DNA of 64,000 nucleotides from Gp13-AA77 sp035578005 (GCA_035578005.1 DATJYK010000150.1:40188-104187); one strand, 5' to 3'; shown: positions 40,968-51,430, numbered from the stretch's first letter. A program made the numbers and translations. The notes: a model not told the origin generated them from the letters alone.

Positions 40968-43129
40968 GCTTTCACCGCCGCAGCTTCGCTGGGCACGCCT
41001 TCTTCCCGCAGAATCCAAGCCGGCAGTTTTCCTTTGCCCTTCACCTCGATCAGCCCTCGCTCCTCGAATGAATACTCGTCCTTCAGTTCCCGATAGACGC
41101 TCTCGCTGACCTGGATCGCGCCCGGCACCCCGGTGGACTCCATGCGGCTCGCCAGGTTCACCGCGTCGCCCCACAGGTCGTAAATGAATTTGATGGAGCC
41201 GATCACTCCCGCCACCACCGGCCCTGAGTTAAGGCCGATGCGGAGTTGCAGGTTTGTCCCCCGGTCCCGATTGAACTGGGCGAGCTCGCGTTCCATTTCG
41301 CGAGCCATCTCCATCATGGCGCGCGCGTGGTCGGTCCGCGGTGTGGGGAGGCCGCACACCGCCATGTAACAATCGCCGATAGTCTTGATCTTCTCGATGC
41401 TGTGCCGTTGGCTGGCCGCGTCGAACCGGCTGAAGAGGTCATTCAGCAAAGAAACCAACTCCGCGGCCGGGGTGTGCGACGAGAAAGCCGTAAAGCCCAC
41501 GACATCGGCGAAGAGAACCGTCACTTCCCCGAAGCCGTCGGCGATGCTCTTCTCGCCCTGCTTGAGACGCTCGGCGATGACGCCGGGCAGGATATTGCGC
41601 AGCAGGCGCTCGTTCTCTGCGTTCTTCTGCTCGATAATCTCCGTCTGGTGGCGAATGCTGTGCACCATTTCGTTGAAGGTGCCGGTCAACTGTCCCAGTT
41701 CGTCGTTCGAGGTTACGGGAACCTCCACGTTTCGATCTCCCTCCCCGAATCTTCGCGCCCCGTCCCTCAAGGCCCGAATAGGTTTCACGAACACCCGTGC
41801 CATGAGAAGAGCCAACCCCGCCGCCAACACCACGATGATGGCCGTCGAGAGGCGGAAGTGTTTGCGGAAAGCTTGAATGGGCGCGTTCGTCTCGCTTACG
41901 TCTTGCTCAGTCACCAGCACCCATTTCAGGCCTTGAATGCTCAAGGGCGAATAGGAGCTCGTCACCTTCTCGCCGGAGGGACGCGTGATCACCACGGTGC
42001 CGGATTTGCCCTGGAGAGCAGCCTCCACCGCCGGCGTCTTCACCTCCTCTTGCAGGATGGACGTGTTGAGACGCTGGATCCTCTTTACGGTGGCTTCGGG
42101 TACCTTCTCGGCCCGAAGCATTTCCCAATAGCGCTCGGGATTCTCCAGCAGCCACCGGTCATTCGAGCGCATCCGGTAATCCGAACCCACCAGGTAGCTC
42201 TGGCCGGTTTCGCCCAAGCCGGCTTCCTTCCAGTGCCGGTCGTCGGTCATGATGCGGTCGATGACGTCCACACTCAGTGCGAACACCAGCTCGCCCACGT
42301 GCCGCCCCTGGTAAATGATGGGACTGGCGATAAACGCCTCCGGCGCTCCCTCTGCCGGTAGATAGTGTCCGAAATCCTCGATCTTGACGAAGTCGCTGAT
42401 CGCCGATTTATGCGACGCGCGGGCTGCGATCGCCAGACGCGTATCGCGGAAAGGTCCCGAATCGATGTTAGTCCCGAAATCGACCTGCTTCTTCACCGTA
42501 TAAATCACGTCGCCAGTGTCGCCGTCCACCAGCATCATGTCGCTGAAACCAAACTTCTCCATGTAATCCCTCAGCAGGCGATGATAGAGGGCGTGTACCT
42601 TGCTGTAGTCGCTCCCGTCCCGGGGAACATCAAGCTTCAGCCGTTGATCAGCCGGATTGGGATTCACAACGATGTACCAATACTGGAGGTATCGGGCCGC
42701 TGCGGACTGGGGAACATAGGTCAAGGGTGCGTCCGCTTGGCCCACATTGGCACGCAACGCAGGCACGTAGGTGTTGGTGTAGTACCAATTGAGCTGCGGC
42801 AGGTAGGTGCCGGCAGCCTTCCGGGCGTTGAGTTGATGATAGGCCCGGCTGAAAGCGTCCGTGGCCTGCATCAGCATCAGGTCATTGCTCAGCGTTTGAA
42901 CCTGCTTCTGAAGTTGGGTGAAGTATTGCTCGATCGCCAGCGACTTTGTGGCTCGCGTGCTTGCGAACTGGCTCAGGAGCCGCTCCTGCAGGGCGGTCTG
43001 ACCGGTTCGAAGACCCAAATATCCCGCCACCAGCACGGCGCCGATGGCCACGACCAGGATCATCAGGAGGAGCCGGGTGCCGATACTCAGGTTGCGAAGC
43101 GGACGCATAAGGGTGCAGAGCTTCATCAA
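40964..43129 (-). CDS. Membrane class III adenylate cyclase (first gene)
   Basis: 721 residues with the same architecture as its neighbour: TM1 (LLLMILVVAIGAVLVAGYLG), a large extracytoplasmic sensor, TM2, HAMP (FVKPIRALRDGARRFGEGDR), linker and catalytic domain (VTVLFADVVGFTAFSS, KTIGDCYMAVCGLP, DLWGDAVNLASRMES). The last 220 residues are nearly identical to those of the second cyclase while the sensors differ widely, pointing to duplication with later gene conversion. It leads a coupled three-gene unit ending in a phosphodiesterase. Confidence 0.88.
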   Translation of the reverse strand: MMKLCTLMRPLRNLSIGTRLLLMILVVAIGAVLVAGYLGLRTGQTALQERLLSQFASTRATKSLAIEQYFTQLQKQVQTLSNDLMLMQATDAFSRAYHQLNARKAAGTYLPQLNWYYTNTYVPALRANVGQADAPLTYVPQSAAARYLQYWYIVVNPNPADQRLKLDVPRDGSDYSKVHALYHRLLRDYMEKFGFSDMMLVDGDTGDVIYTVKKQVDFGTNIDSGPFRDTRLAIAARASHKSAISDFVKIEDFGHYLPAEGAPEAFIASPIIYQGRHVGELVFALSVDVIDRIMTDDRHWKEAGLGETGQSYLVGSDYRMRSNDRWLLENPERYWEMLRAEKVPEATVKRIQRLNTSILQEEVKTPAVEAALQGKSGTVVITRPSGEKVTSSYSPLSIQGLKWVLVTEQDVSETNAPIQAFRKHFRLSTAIIVVLAAGLALLMARVFVKPIRALRDGARRFGEGDRNVEVPVTSNDELGQLTGTFNEMVHSIRHQTEIIEQKNAENERLLRNILPGVIAERLKQGEKSIADGFGEVTVLFADVVGFTAFSSHTPAAELVSLLNDLFSRFDAASQRHSIEKIKTIGDCYMAVCGLPTPRTDHARAMMEMAREMERELAQFNRDRGTNLQLRIGLNSGPVVAGVIGSIKFIYDLWGDAVNLASRMESTGVPGAIQVSESVYRELKDEYSFEERGLIEVKGKGKLPAWILREEGVPSEAAAVKA

Positions 43130-43255
43130 TCAGTCTACTCGATCGAGCGGGCTGTTGCCGCTCCCCAACAGGATTCCAGGCCTCCTCAGCAGCATTTGTG
43201 GGTGGATTCGAGCCTGGTTCGAACTGCACCCTCAACGTGAGCGCCTGAGTTCTAG

Positions 43256-44056
43256 CGAAGTCTTCGACCTCAAGCAGCGAGCTCACGCTCAATCACCGGG
43301 CGAAGCTTGGGTTCGTTTCTTGAGTTCGTTGGGTTCGTTTCCTGATTTTGCTCCTTTTTTCCCCCGAAACTCGGGTTCGTTTAGGTTCGTTTTCGAACGC
43401 CAATTTGGCCCCTTTTTAGCTCTTATCCATCCTTGAATCTGCGGGTTAAGGTTTAGGTTTCGTTTTTTTGACACATTTTGGAAATAGGCCCCCAAATCTC
43501 CATTAACATACGCTGTAACAACATGATACAAGTTTGGGTTCGTTAGCGCGCATAGGTGATACCCCGAGGGGGTGCTTTGTCAGGAACCTATTTTTCCCCC
43601 GTCCGACTCACGCAGCCCAACGCACACAGGGTCAGGGGTGGTTGCGGGCTCCGACTTCACACCCTTGCCATATTCGTTCAGATCCTGCTCCGATCAGACG
43701 TCTCACGAAGTCTTCGACCTGAGACCAACGAACCCTCAAACTACCGGGCGAAGCTTGGGTTCGTTTCTTGAGTTCGCTGGGTTCGTTTCCTGATTTTGCA
43801 CCTTTTTTCCCCCGAAACTCGGGTTCGTTTAGGTTCGTTTTCGAACGCCAATTTGGCCCCTTTTTAGCTCTTATCCATCCTTGAATCTGCGGGTTAAGGT
43901 TTTGGGTTCGTTTTTTTGACTCATTTTGGAAATAGGCCCCCAAATCTCCATTAACATACGCTGTAATAACATGATACAAGTTTGGGTTCGTTAGCGCGCA
44001 TAGGTGATACCCCGGGGGGGTGCTTTGTCAGGAACCTAATTTTCCCCCATCCGACT
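43256..44056. repeat. Large direct repeat, two copies of about 350 bp
   Basis: 43256-43607 and 43706-44056 share long near-identical stretches, about 449 bp apart. Both are full of TTGGGTTCGTTT-like motifs (GGGTTCGTT, TAGGTTCGTT) and a region translated on the minus strand as RAKKGPNWRSKTNLNEPEFR in both copies. The best-conserved part starts ACCGGGCGAAGCTTGGGTTC. Confidence 0.8.
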
Positions 44057-44424
44057 TCACACACCACAACCGAAGAACTGTCGGGACCGCTCTGGAAGGC
44101 GGACTTTGAAGCGCCACCCTCTCGGAATCCTGCCGATAGGCACGAATTAGCGGCAGCGTCGTGCTCATAGCGAGTTTTAATGCTAAATTATTTAGAATCT
44201 GTAATATATTGGCTTTAAACTGCTAAATAACTTAGAATCAACAACCTATTGGCTTCGTTTTGAGCTCGTACTGATAACAAAGGAGTCTTAGGCTTCGATC
44301 GTATGTTTTCCGAGCGACGAGCGACTGGGTCGCCAAGAGACAAGAGCCGGAAAACAAGAGGCAATGCGGGTTCGGTGAGCGAAATCCCTCGGCGTTGAAA
44401 AAGTGCGACTTAAACGTCGCCGAG

Positions 44425-44562
44425 GCTCTGGAGTGCGGCAGCTCGCTGCCGCTTTGTTTTCGCGAGCTTGCTCGCGGCCATCCTCCCACAACGCTTGAAA
44501 GCCAGGCACCGGCCAGCAAGCTGGCCTGGGAAAAGCGGTAGCAAGCTACCGCACTCCAGAGC
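44425..44562. mobile_element. 138-bp nested-palindrome element
   Basis: The ends GCTCTGGAGTGCGGCAGCTC and (reverse complement) GCTCTGGAGTGCGGTAGCTT match over about 30 bp. Internal hairpins GCGGCAGCTCGCTGCCGC, CGCGAGCTTGCTCGCG, GGCCAGCAAGCTGGCC and GCGGTAGCAAGCTACCGC follow one another. It has a REP/MITE-like layout without coding capacity. Confidence 0.7.
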
Positions 44563-45124
44563 GCTTCGCGCATTTCATGCAAAGTGGCGAGCCGGAGCCC
44601 CGTGAAATCTGCGCTGCCGCCCGGCTCATACCGTTTCCAACCGCTGCATCCGGCCTGTTGCGGGAATCTCTTTGGCACCTATATGCTGTAAGTCATTGCC
44701 CATCATCAACATCGTGGCATTGTCCGCTAACTACCTTATTTATCATAAACATCGTGGGTCCCGAAAACCGATCCTTTATTATCAACAACATCGTGGGTTC
44801 TTCCTTCATTTCGCGATTTTCTCAGCGTCCTCTTCCGGGCCCTTGAGGGCTTTTCGGATCAGCAGCAGAGCAGGGAATCGCGTCACGTGGAGAAGGCCGG
44901 TCTTTGTCATTCGCAACACCCGGGAGGCGCAACGGAACTTCTGATGATCGGCGCCGTCACCCTGCGATCCCTGTGAGTCGCCGAGCCCGTGGGAAGACGC
45001 CGACGGAACCGCAATCGGATACCTTATCATAAGCCTAAGCCATTGTCAATAGTAAAGTTGAGGCCATATCTACGCTCACGGTCTAGCCTACTTGTACGCA
45101 GGCTGCGGAAAAACGGCTGGGGCA

Positions 45125-45190
45125 ACGTAAAGGCGGCCCGCCGGCTCGCCGCGGGCGGGCACAAGGCCAGGCACAAAGCCCGCCCCTACG
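45125..45190. repeat. Diverged copy of the 13236 palindromic element
   Basis: ACGTAAAGGCGGCCCGCC at the left and AAGCCCGCCCCTACGT at the right frame a degenerate middle. Another member of the GGCGG...CCGCC family. Confidence 0.5.
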
Positions 45191-45209
45191 TGGCGTCTGG
45201 GCCTAGCCC

Positions 45210-47903
45210 TCAGCGCCGCCACTCATCGATGAGCGCCGCCACCAGACCTGTCCAGCCGGTCTGATGGGATGCGCCCAGGCCCGCGCCGTTGTCGCCATGG
45301 AAATATTCGTGGAAAAGAATCAGATCCTTCCAATGCGGATCTTGCTGGAACTTGGCGAGGCCTCCATAGAGCGGCCGGACGCCGGCTTCGTTCCGCGCAA
45401 AAATCCCGATCAGCCTGTTCGCCAAATCGTCTGCCAGTTCGGGCAAAGTCTTCGATCCTCCGGCTGACTCCGGCAGGTCAATGCGGAAGTCGGTCCCGTA
45501 ACCGGAGGCTAGCTTGCGTAATGACTCGAGGATCAGAAAGGAAGTGGGAAACCAGATGGGACCGCGCCAGTTGGAGTTGCCGCCCTTGATCTTGTTCTCG
45601 GACTCGGCCGGATCGTACCGCACCTCGTTCCCGCTATAAGTGAACGGATGATCTCGATGGAACTTGGAGAGGCTACGGATGCCGTAATCGGAGAGAAACT
45701 CCGCCGGATCGAACACCCGTTGCAGGATCACCTGCAGTTGCTGCTCGTCCACGATGGTTAGCTCGTAGAGCTGTTTGCCGTCGCGTTCCAGGTAGTGGCA
45801 GCACGCGTCCGTGATCTCGCGCCGATTCTTGATGAACCATTCGAAATTCGTGTGAAATTCCTGGAAGGGCTGAATCCAGTCGAGTTCGATCCGTTCGACG
45901 GCGTAAAGCGGAATAAGGCCAACGAGCGAGCGCACGCGGAACTTGTTGAAGCTGCCGTCCGGGAAACGGAGCACGTCATAGAAGAATCCGTCCTCCTCGT
46001 CCCACAGTGAATAGTGCCGCCCGCCCATGTGCTTCATGGCCGCGCCGATGTAGATGTAGTGCTCGAAGAACTTTGTGGCCAAACTCTCGTAAGCCTTGTT
46101 CTCGTGGGAGAGCTCAAGGGCAATTCGCATCAGTTGCAGGCAGAACATCCCCATCCAGCCGGTAGCGTCGGACTGCTCCAGGATAACGCCGCCCGGCAAA
46201 CGGTCGCTGCGGTCGATCACCGTGATGTTGTCGAGCCCCAGGAAGCCGCCTTCGAAAACGTTGTTGCCCTGGCTGTCGACCTTGTTGATCCACCAGGCGA
46301 AGTTAATCAGGAGCTTGTGGAAGCACTTCTCCAGCCAGGCGCGGTCTGCGCGGCCGGAGTGCAGCCGGTCCATGTTGTAGACCCTCCACACCGCCCAGGC
46401 GTGCACCGGGGGATTGAGGTCTGAGAACTCCCACTCGTAAGCCGGAATCTGTCCGTTGGGATGCTGGAACTGCTCGAACAGCATCAGCCAGAGCTGCTCT
46501 TTGGCAAATTCGGGGTCGATCAGCGCGAAGGCAACGGTGTGGAAGGCCAGGTCCCAAGCGGCAAACCAGGGGTATTCCCACTTATCGGGCATTGACAGCA
46601 CGCGCATCGAGTTCAAGTGCCGCCAATGCCGGTTACGAATGTATTGGTGGGAAGCCGGCGGTGGATTTCCGGGATCGTCGCCGTCGAGCCACAGGCCCAC
46701 GTCAAAGAGATAGATCTGCTTGGTCCATAGCAGTCCGGCGAGCGCCTGGCGTTGAATGCGCCGCTCGTCCTCACTGGCTTTGGGAGGATGGACAGCGTTG
46801 TAGAACTCGTCCGCCTCACCGTGCCGCCCGGCCACGATGCGGTCAACGTCCTGCAAGGGCGCCGTAAGCGGCTGGGGCGTCAGGCGTAGGCGCACCACGA
46901 AGGACCCACCCGCGGGAACCAGGCTCTGATAGTGAAGGCAGGATTTGGTGCCGGCGCCCGCACTGTTGACGGCATCGCGCTCGCCGTTGACGATCGCGCG
47001 GTGAAAAGCGTCTTTAAGGAATTTTCGATGGTTGGGCGCGCCGTAGAGGCGCTCGCGATTGGATTCGTTGTCGGTAAAAAGGAGGTCGGCGCCGGGCGAG
47101 CCGTACAGGTAGCGCTTTCCCAGGTGGTACTCGATCGGGAGGTTAGCGAGGGGCGAGGCGCTAGCGTCATCAGCTACGACACAAACCGAATCCATTGCGG
47201 CCGCGTCTCGCCCTATCGACGGTTCGGTGCCGGGCGGGTGAGTCCAAGCCCAAGTGTTGCGGAACCACAGGTGCGGAATCACATGCAGGGGCGCGGGATC
47301 GGGCCCGCGGTTCACGGCCTCGATGCGGACGGCGATGTCCTCCTCGGAAACCTTGGCGTACTCGACGAACACGTCGAAGTAGCGGTCCTCGTTGAAAATC
47401 CCGGTATCGAGCAGTTCAAACTCGTAGCCGCGGCCGGCTCGCCGACGGTTCTCCTCCACCAGCCACTCGTACGGATACCTCGCCTGCGGGTACTTGTAGA
47501 GATACTTCATGTAGGAGTGGGTGGGCGTGCTGTCGAGGTAGAAGTAATATTCTTTGACGTCCTCGCCGTGGTTCCCTTCGGCCGGTGTCAAACCGAAAGC
47601 CCGCTCCTTCAGGATGGGATCCTGGCCATTCCACAACGCGAGTCCGAGCACCAGCAACTGGTAGCGGTCGCAGATGGCCGCCAGGCCGTCTTCACCCCAG
47701 CGGTACGCTTTGCTGCGGGCCGTGTCGTGGGACACGTACCCCCAGGCGTTGCCGTCGGCGCTGTAGTCTTCGCGCACGGTTCCCCATGATCGCTCGCTGA
47801 CGTAGGGTCCCCAGCGCCTCCACCCAAACACACTGCTGACGGCCTCCTTGAGCCTGCGGCCTTCCTGTGTTTCTGCCGCTTTCGAGCCTAGCCCGTTACT
47901 CAT
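45210..47903 (-). CDS. Glycoside hydrolase family 63-like glucosidase
   Basis: 897 residues with no signal peptide. N-terminal beta domain (RWGPYVSERSWGTVREDYSA, EYYFYLDSTPTHSYMKYLYK) and a C-terminal (alpha/alpha)6 barrel: WEYPWFAAWDLAFHTVAFAL with the likely acid Asp, YEWEFSDLNPPVHAWAVWRV, FEGGFLGLDNITVIDRSD and RGPIWFPTSFLI. This matches the large bacterial GH63 group related to mannosylglycerate hydrolases and processing glucosidases; cytoplasmic. Substrate uncertain (glucosylglycerate, mannosylglycerate or alpha-glucans). It is divergent from the formate dehydrogenase operon. Confidence 0.88.
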   Translation of the reverse strand: MSNGLGSKAAETQEGRRLKEAVSSVFGWRRWGPYVSERSWGTVREDYSADGNAWGYVSHDTARSKAYRWGEDGLAAICDRYQLLVLGLALWNGQDPILKERAFGLTPAEGNHGEDVKEYYFYLDSTPTHSYMKYLYKYPQARYPYEWLVEENRRRAGRGYEFELLDTGIFNEDRYFDVFVEYAKVSEEDIAVRIEAVNRGPDPAPLHVIPHLWFRNTWAWTHPPGTEPSIGRDAAAMDSVCVVADDASASPLANLPIEYHLGKRYLYGSPGADLLFTDNESNRERLYGAPNHRKFLKDAFHRAIVNGERDAVNSAGAGTKSCLHYQSLVPAGGSFVVRLRLTPQPLTAPLQDVDRIVAGRHGEADEFYNAVHPPKASEDERRIQRQALAGLLWTKQIYLFDVGLWLDGDDPGNPPPASHQYIRNRHWRHLNSMRVLSMPDKWEYPWFAAWDLAFHTVAFALIDPEFAKEQLWLMLFEQFQHPNGQIPAYEWEFSDLNPPVHAWAVWRVYNMDRLHSGRADRAWLEKCFHKLLINFAWWINKVDSQGNNVFEGGFLGLDNITVIDRSDRLPGGVILEQSDATGWMGMFCLQLMRIALELSHENKAYESLATKFFEHYIYIGAAMKHMGGRHYSLWDEEDGFFYDVLRFPDGSFNKFRVRSLVGLIPLYAVERIELDWIQPFQEFHTNFEWFIKNRREITDACCHYLERDGKQLYELTIVDEQQLQVILQRVFDPAEFLSDYGIRSLSKFHRDHPFTYSGNEVRYDPAESENKIKGGNSNWRGPIWFPTSFLILESLRKLASGYGTDFRIDLPESAGGSKTLPELADDLANRLIGIFARNEAGVRPLYGGLAKFQQDPHWKDLILFHEYFHGDNGAGLGASHQTGWTGLVAALIDEWRR

Positions 47904-48158
47904 GGTCGGATTCCCCTCCGCATCTGGGTTTTCCCAGTCTTACCAGCCCGCCAGCATACGCCCGACGGCGGCCCAAGCGCAACGAGATGCAACTCGAGCA
48001 ACTCGAGCAAGAAGGTTTTTCAGGCTCACGAGACAGCTCCCCGAGGACAACTGCCACAGCCGTCAAGCCGCCAAACCTCTCCTTGACAACGCCTGGAAGC
48101 GAAGGCATTCTAGCTGTGCTCGACTCGCTGGTTATCCGTGAGACGCAGGAGGTCCGCT

Positions 48159-51100
48159 GTGGCTCCTACTCGCCGGGACTTTCTCAAGATCAGCACAGTT
48201 GGCGGCGTTATGACTTCGATGCTGGGTTTTGACCTGGCGCCGGCTTACGCCGAAATGCGCGCGCTGAAGATCGCTCGCGCCTCTGAGACGCGTTCCACCT
48301 GCCCTTACTGCTCGGTGAGCTGCGGTGTGATTATCTACACGCAGGGCGACCGGGCCAAGAACACTACGCCGTTCGTGGTGCACGTCGAGGGCGATCCCGA
48401 CCACCCCATCAATCGCGGCACGCTCTGCCCCAAGGGCTCTTCGCTCGAACAGGATATTCTTAACGACCGGCGGCTGCTGAAGCCACAGGTGCGGCGCCCT
48501 GGTTCCGACCATTGGGACAATATCGCCTGGGACGACGCCATCAACGAAATCGGCGCCTGGGTAAAGAAGTCGCGCGACGAAACATTTGTGGGGAAGGATG
48601 CGCAAGGCCACACGGTGAACCGCTGCGAAGGCATCGCCTTCACCGGCGGCTGTACCGACACCAACGAGTTCAACTATCTGGTTGTAAAAACCATGAGGAG
48701 TATGGGCCTGTGTTATCTCGAAAACCAGGCCCGGGTTTGACACGGCCCCACGGTCTCAAGTTTGGGACCTACCTTCGGACGCGGGGCGATGACCAACGGC
48801 TGGATCGACATCAAGAACACTGACATGATGTTGATCGAGGGCGGCAACCCAGCCGAGAACCATCCTTGCGGCTTCAAGTGGGCGATTGAAGCCAAGCGCA
48901 ACCGCAACGCCAAGATGATCGTGGTCGATCCGCGATTCACGCGCACGGCCGCGGTCGCCGACCTTCACCTGCAGATTCGCACCGGCACGGATATCCCCTT
49001 CCTGGGCGGACTCGTTCGCTACGCCATCGAAAACAATCGCATCGCCAAAGATTACCTGGTGAACTACACCAACGCCGCCTTCATTATCAAAGACGGCTTC
49101 AAGCTTCCCGAAGACGGTCTCTATTCGGGCTTCGACGCCGCCACCCAGACCTACGACAAGTCCACCTGGAATTACGCCGAGGGCGGCGACATGAGCGGGA
49201 AGGCGGGTGAAGGGCGGGGCTTCAGCCCCGCCGTGGCGACGCCTTCAAAGGAAACTGTTGAAAATTTTGGAGCGCACTCGTCGGCCGGGCTGAAGCCCGG
49301 CCCTTTCCCTGCTCCGCTGCCTGCACTGCCCGAAAACGTCGCCTACGACCTCACCCTTCAGCATCCCCGCTGTGTCTTCCAGCTTCTGCGCCAGCAGTAT
49401 TCGCGCTACACGCCAGAGGTGGTTGAGAAGATCACCGGCATTTCGCAGGACGATTTCAACAAGGCCGCCGACCTCTTCACCTCGATCCGCAAAGACGGCG
49501 ACATGAAGAAGGTGGGCACCATCATTTACGCCGTGGGCTGGACGCAGCACACGTCCGGCACGCAGACCATCCGCACTGCCGCCATGTTGCAATTGATGCT
49601 CGGCAACGTGGGACGCGCCGGAGGCGGCGTGAACGCGCTGCGCGGCCACTCCAACATTCAAGGCGCCACCGATATGGCCGGAATCTTCGATATCCTGCCC
49701 GGTTATCTGAAGGTACCGAACCCAAGCGACACAACCTTTGACGCCTATTTGAAGCGCATCACGCCCAGTCCTTCCAAGCCCGGCCCGTGGCAGTCGATGA
49801 ACTACTGGTCAAACACGCCGAAGTTCGTCGTGTCCCTTCTCAAGTCGATGTACGGCAGCGCGGCCACCAAAGAAAACGACTGGGCCTTCGATTATTTGCC
49901 CAAAGTGGACCGCAACTACTCCTGGACCGAAATCTGGGACAACATGTACAAGGGCCACGTAAAGGGTCTCTTCGCTTTCGGCATGAACGGCGTGATGATC
50001 GGCCCTGATTCGCAAAAGAATATCGACGCGCTGAAGAAGGCAGATTGGCTGGTGGTGGGTGAGATTTATCCCGACGAAACCAGTGAGTTCTGGAGGGCTC
50101 CGGGCACGACTGCTGACGAGATGAAGGCCATTCAGACGACCGTCTACCTGTTGCCTTGCGCGGGATTTGCGGAAAAGGACGGCTCCTTCACCAACTCCGC
50201 CCGCTGGCTGCAATGGAAGAACGCCGCGCTGCCGCCGCCCGGTGATTGCCGGCTGGATCAGGCTATCGTGGCGCAGATTTTCCTCAAGGTCCGCGAGCTT
50301 TATCAGAAGCAGGGTGGAAAGTTCCCCGACCCGATTCTGAATCTCACCTGGGCGTACACCGATCCCACAAATCCATCGCTTGCCGAAGTCGCGAAAGAGA
50401 TCAACGGCAAGGCGCTTGCCGACATCACCGATCCGAAGCTAAGTCAGACCATCAAAGCCGGCCAACAGCTCCCGTCGTTTGCTTGGCTCAAAGATGACGG
50501 CACCACCGCTTGCGGCAACTGGATCTACTCCGGCTCTTGGACAGAGGCCGGACCCCAGCTCGCGCGGCGCGGGACAGAAGATCCGTCCGGGCTCGGGATC
50601 TATCCGAATTGGGCGTGGAGCTGGCCGGTGAATCGGCGCGTACTTTACAACCGCGCCTCCTGCAATCCCGAGGGTAAGCCGTGGGACCCCGACCGCAGCC
50701 AGATATGGTGGAACGAGGCCGCGCAGAAGTGGGTGGGGAACGACGTTCCGGATTTCAAACCGGATTCGAATCCCAAGGACCACATGGGACCCTTCATCAT
50801 GAACCCGGAAGGCGTGGGCCGAATCTTTGTGCCCATCGGCGCCGTCACAGATGGTCCCTTCCCCGAGTTCTACGAGCCCATCGAGAGCCCAACCGCGAAC
50901 CTGCTGCACCCAAACCAGTCGAATAACCCGGTCGTGAAGAGATTCAAAACTCCGCTCGACAAGTTTGGCACCGTGGAGGAAGGATTCAACATCGTTTGTA
51001 CCACGTATCGGCTGACGGAGCATTACCACTACTGGACCAAGAACAACCCCGCCAACGTGGAGCTGGTGCCGGAGCCGTTCGTCGAAATCCCCGCCGAGCT

Positions 51101-51386
51101 GGCCGACGAAATTGGAATCAAGGGCGGCGAGCGCGTGAAGGTGTCGAGCGCCCGCAACGAGTACATCGCTAAGGCCATGGTGACGCGGCGAATCAAGCCC
51201 ATGCTGATCAACGGCAAGAAGACGTACCAGATCGGTATCCCAATTCACTGGGGCTATCGTGGGATTGCCGAAGATGAAGGTCGCACGGCAAGGACGCCGG
51301 CCAATATGCTTTCGCCCACCGTCTTCGACCCCAACGCCTACACGCCGGAGTTCAAGGGGTTCTTGGTGAAGTTGGAGAGGGCGTGA
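48159..51386 (+). CDS. fdnG: Formate dehydrogenase-N alpha subunit, selenocysteine
   Basis: Periplasmic molybdopterin formate dehydrogenase catalytic subunit, about 1075 residues. GTG 48159 has AGGAGG 6 bases upstream (48147-48152). A twin-arginine signal (TRRDFLKIS) and a 4Fe-4S motif (TCPYCSVSCGV with later Cys in RGTLCPKGSS) are present. The in-frame TGA at 48738 lies in NQARV-U-HGPTVSSLGPTF, exactly the Sec position of FdnG, followed by a SECIS-like hairpin. The body continues with GGNPAENHPCGFKWAIEAKR, WTQHTSGTQTIRTAAM and GGGVNALRGHSNIQGATDM. A palindromic repeat inserts about 40 residues in frame after WNYAEGGD. Not a pseudogene if Sec insertion works. Confidence 0.93.
48738..48769 (+). 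promoter_or_regulatory. UGA selenocysteine codon and bacterial SECIS-like hairpin
   Basis: TGA at 48738-48740 is followed 11 bases later by a stem GGTCTCA (48752-48758), loop AGTT and TGGGACC (48763-48769), seven pairs with one G-U. The loop lies about 20 bases after UGA, as in known bacterial fdn/fdh SECIS elements, and includes the apical GU. Confidence 0.85.
49209..49306. repeat. Palindromic repeat inserted in frame in fdnG
   Basis: Left AGGGCGGGGCTTCAGCCCCG and right GGCCGGGCTGAAGCCCGGCC are inverted and about 50 bases apart. The same GGGCGGGGCTTCAGCCCCGC core opens the 201-bp element at 62630. The reading frame stays open across it and adds about 40 residues absent from the usual FdnG, between WNYAEGGD and YDLTLQHPRC. 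Confidence 0.75.
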
Positions 51387-51388
51387 GG

Positions 51389-51430
51389 TAGGTGCCAGGT
51401 ATTAGGTGCTAGGTGCCAGGTGTCAGTGCT
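51389..51430. repeat. Degenerate heptad repeat after fdnG
   Basis: Six 7-bp units TAGGTGC, CAGGTAT, TAGGTGC, TAGGTGC, CAGGTGT, CAGTGCT just after the fdnG stop. Confidence 0.7.

Larger units (their letters stand above)
43130..45209. other. 2-kb repeat-rich spacer
   Basis: No gene is supported. It holds a large direct repeat (43256-44056), a 138-bp nested-palindrome element (44425-44562), three ACATCGTGG motifs (near 44707, 44750 and 44788) and a diverged copy of the 13236 palindrome (45125-45190). The small ORFs on both strands inside the large repeat are likely by-products. Confidence 0.65.

Noticed and set aside
40059..41096. 345-residue plus-strand ORF across the cyclase genes
   Set aside because: Antisense shadow of conserved cyclase sequence.
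43289..43979. Minus-strand ORFs in the large direct repeat as a gene family
   Set aside because: They follow the repeat exactly and look like by-products; kept only as an open point in the finding.
48138..48740. fdnG looks split by a stop codon into two genes
   Set aside because: The TGA is at the conserved selenocysteine position and a SECIS-like hairpin follows, so it is one gene.
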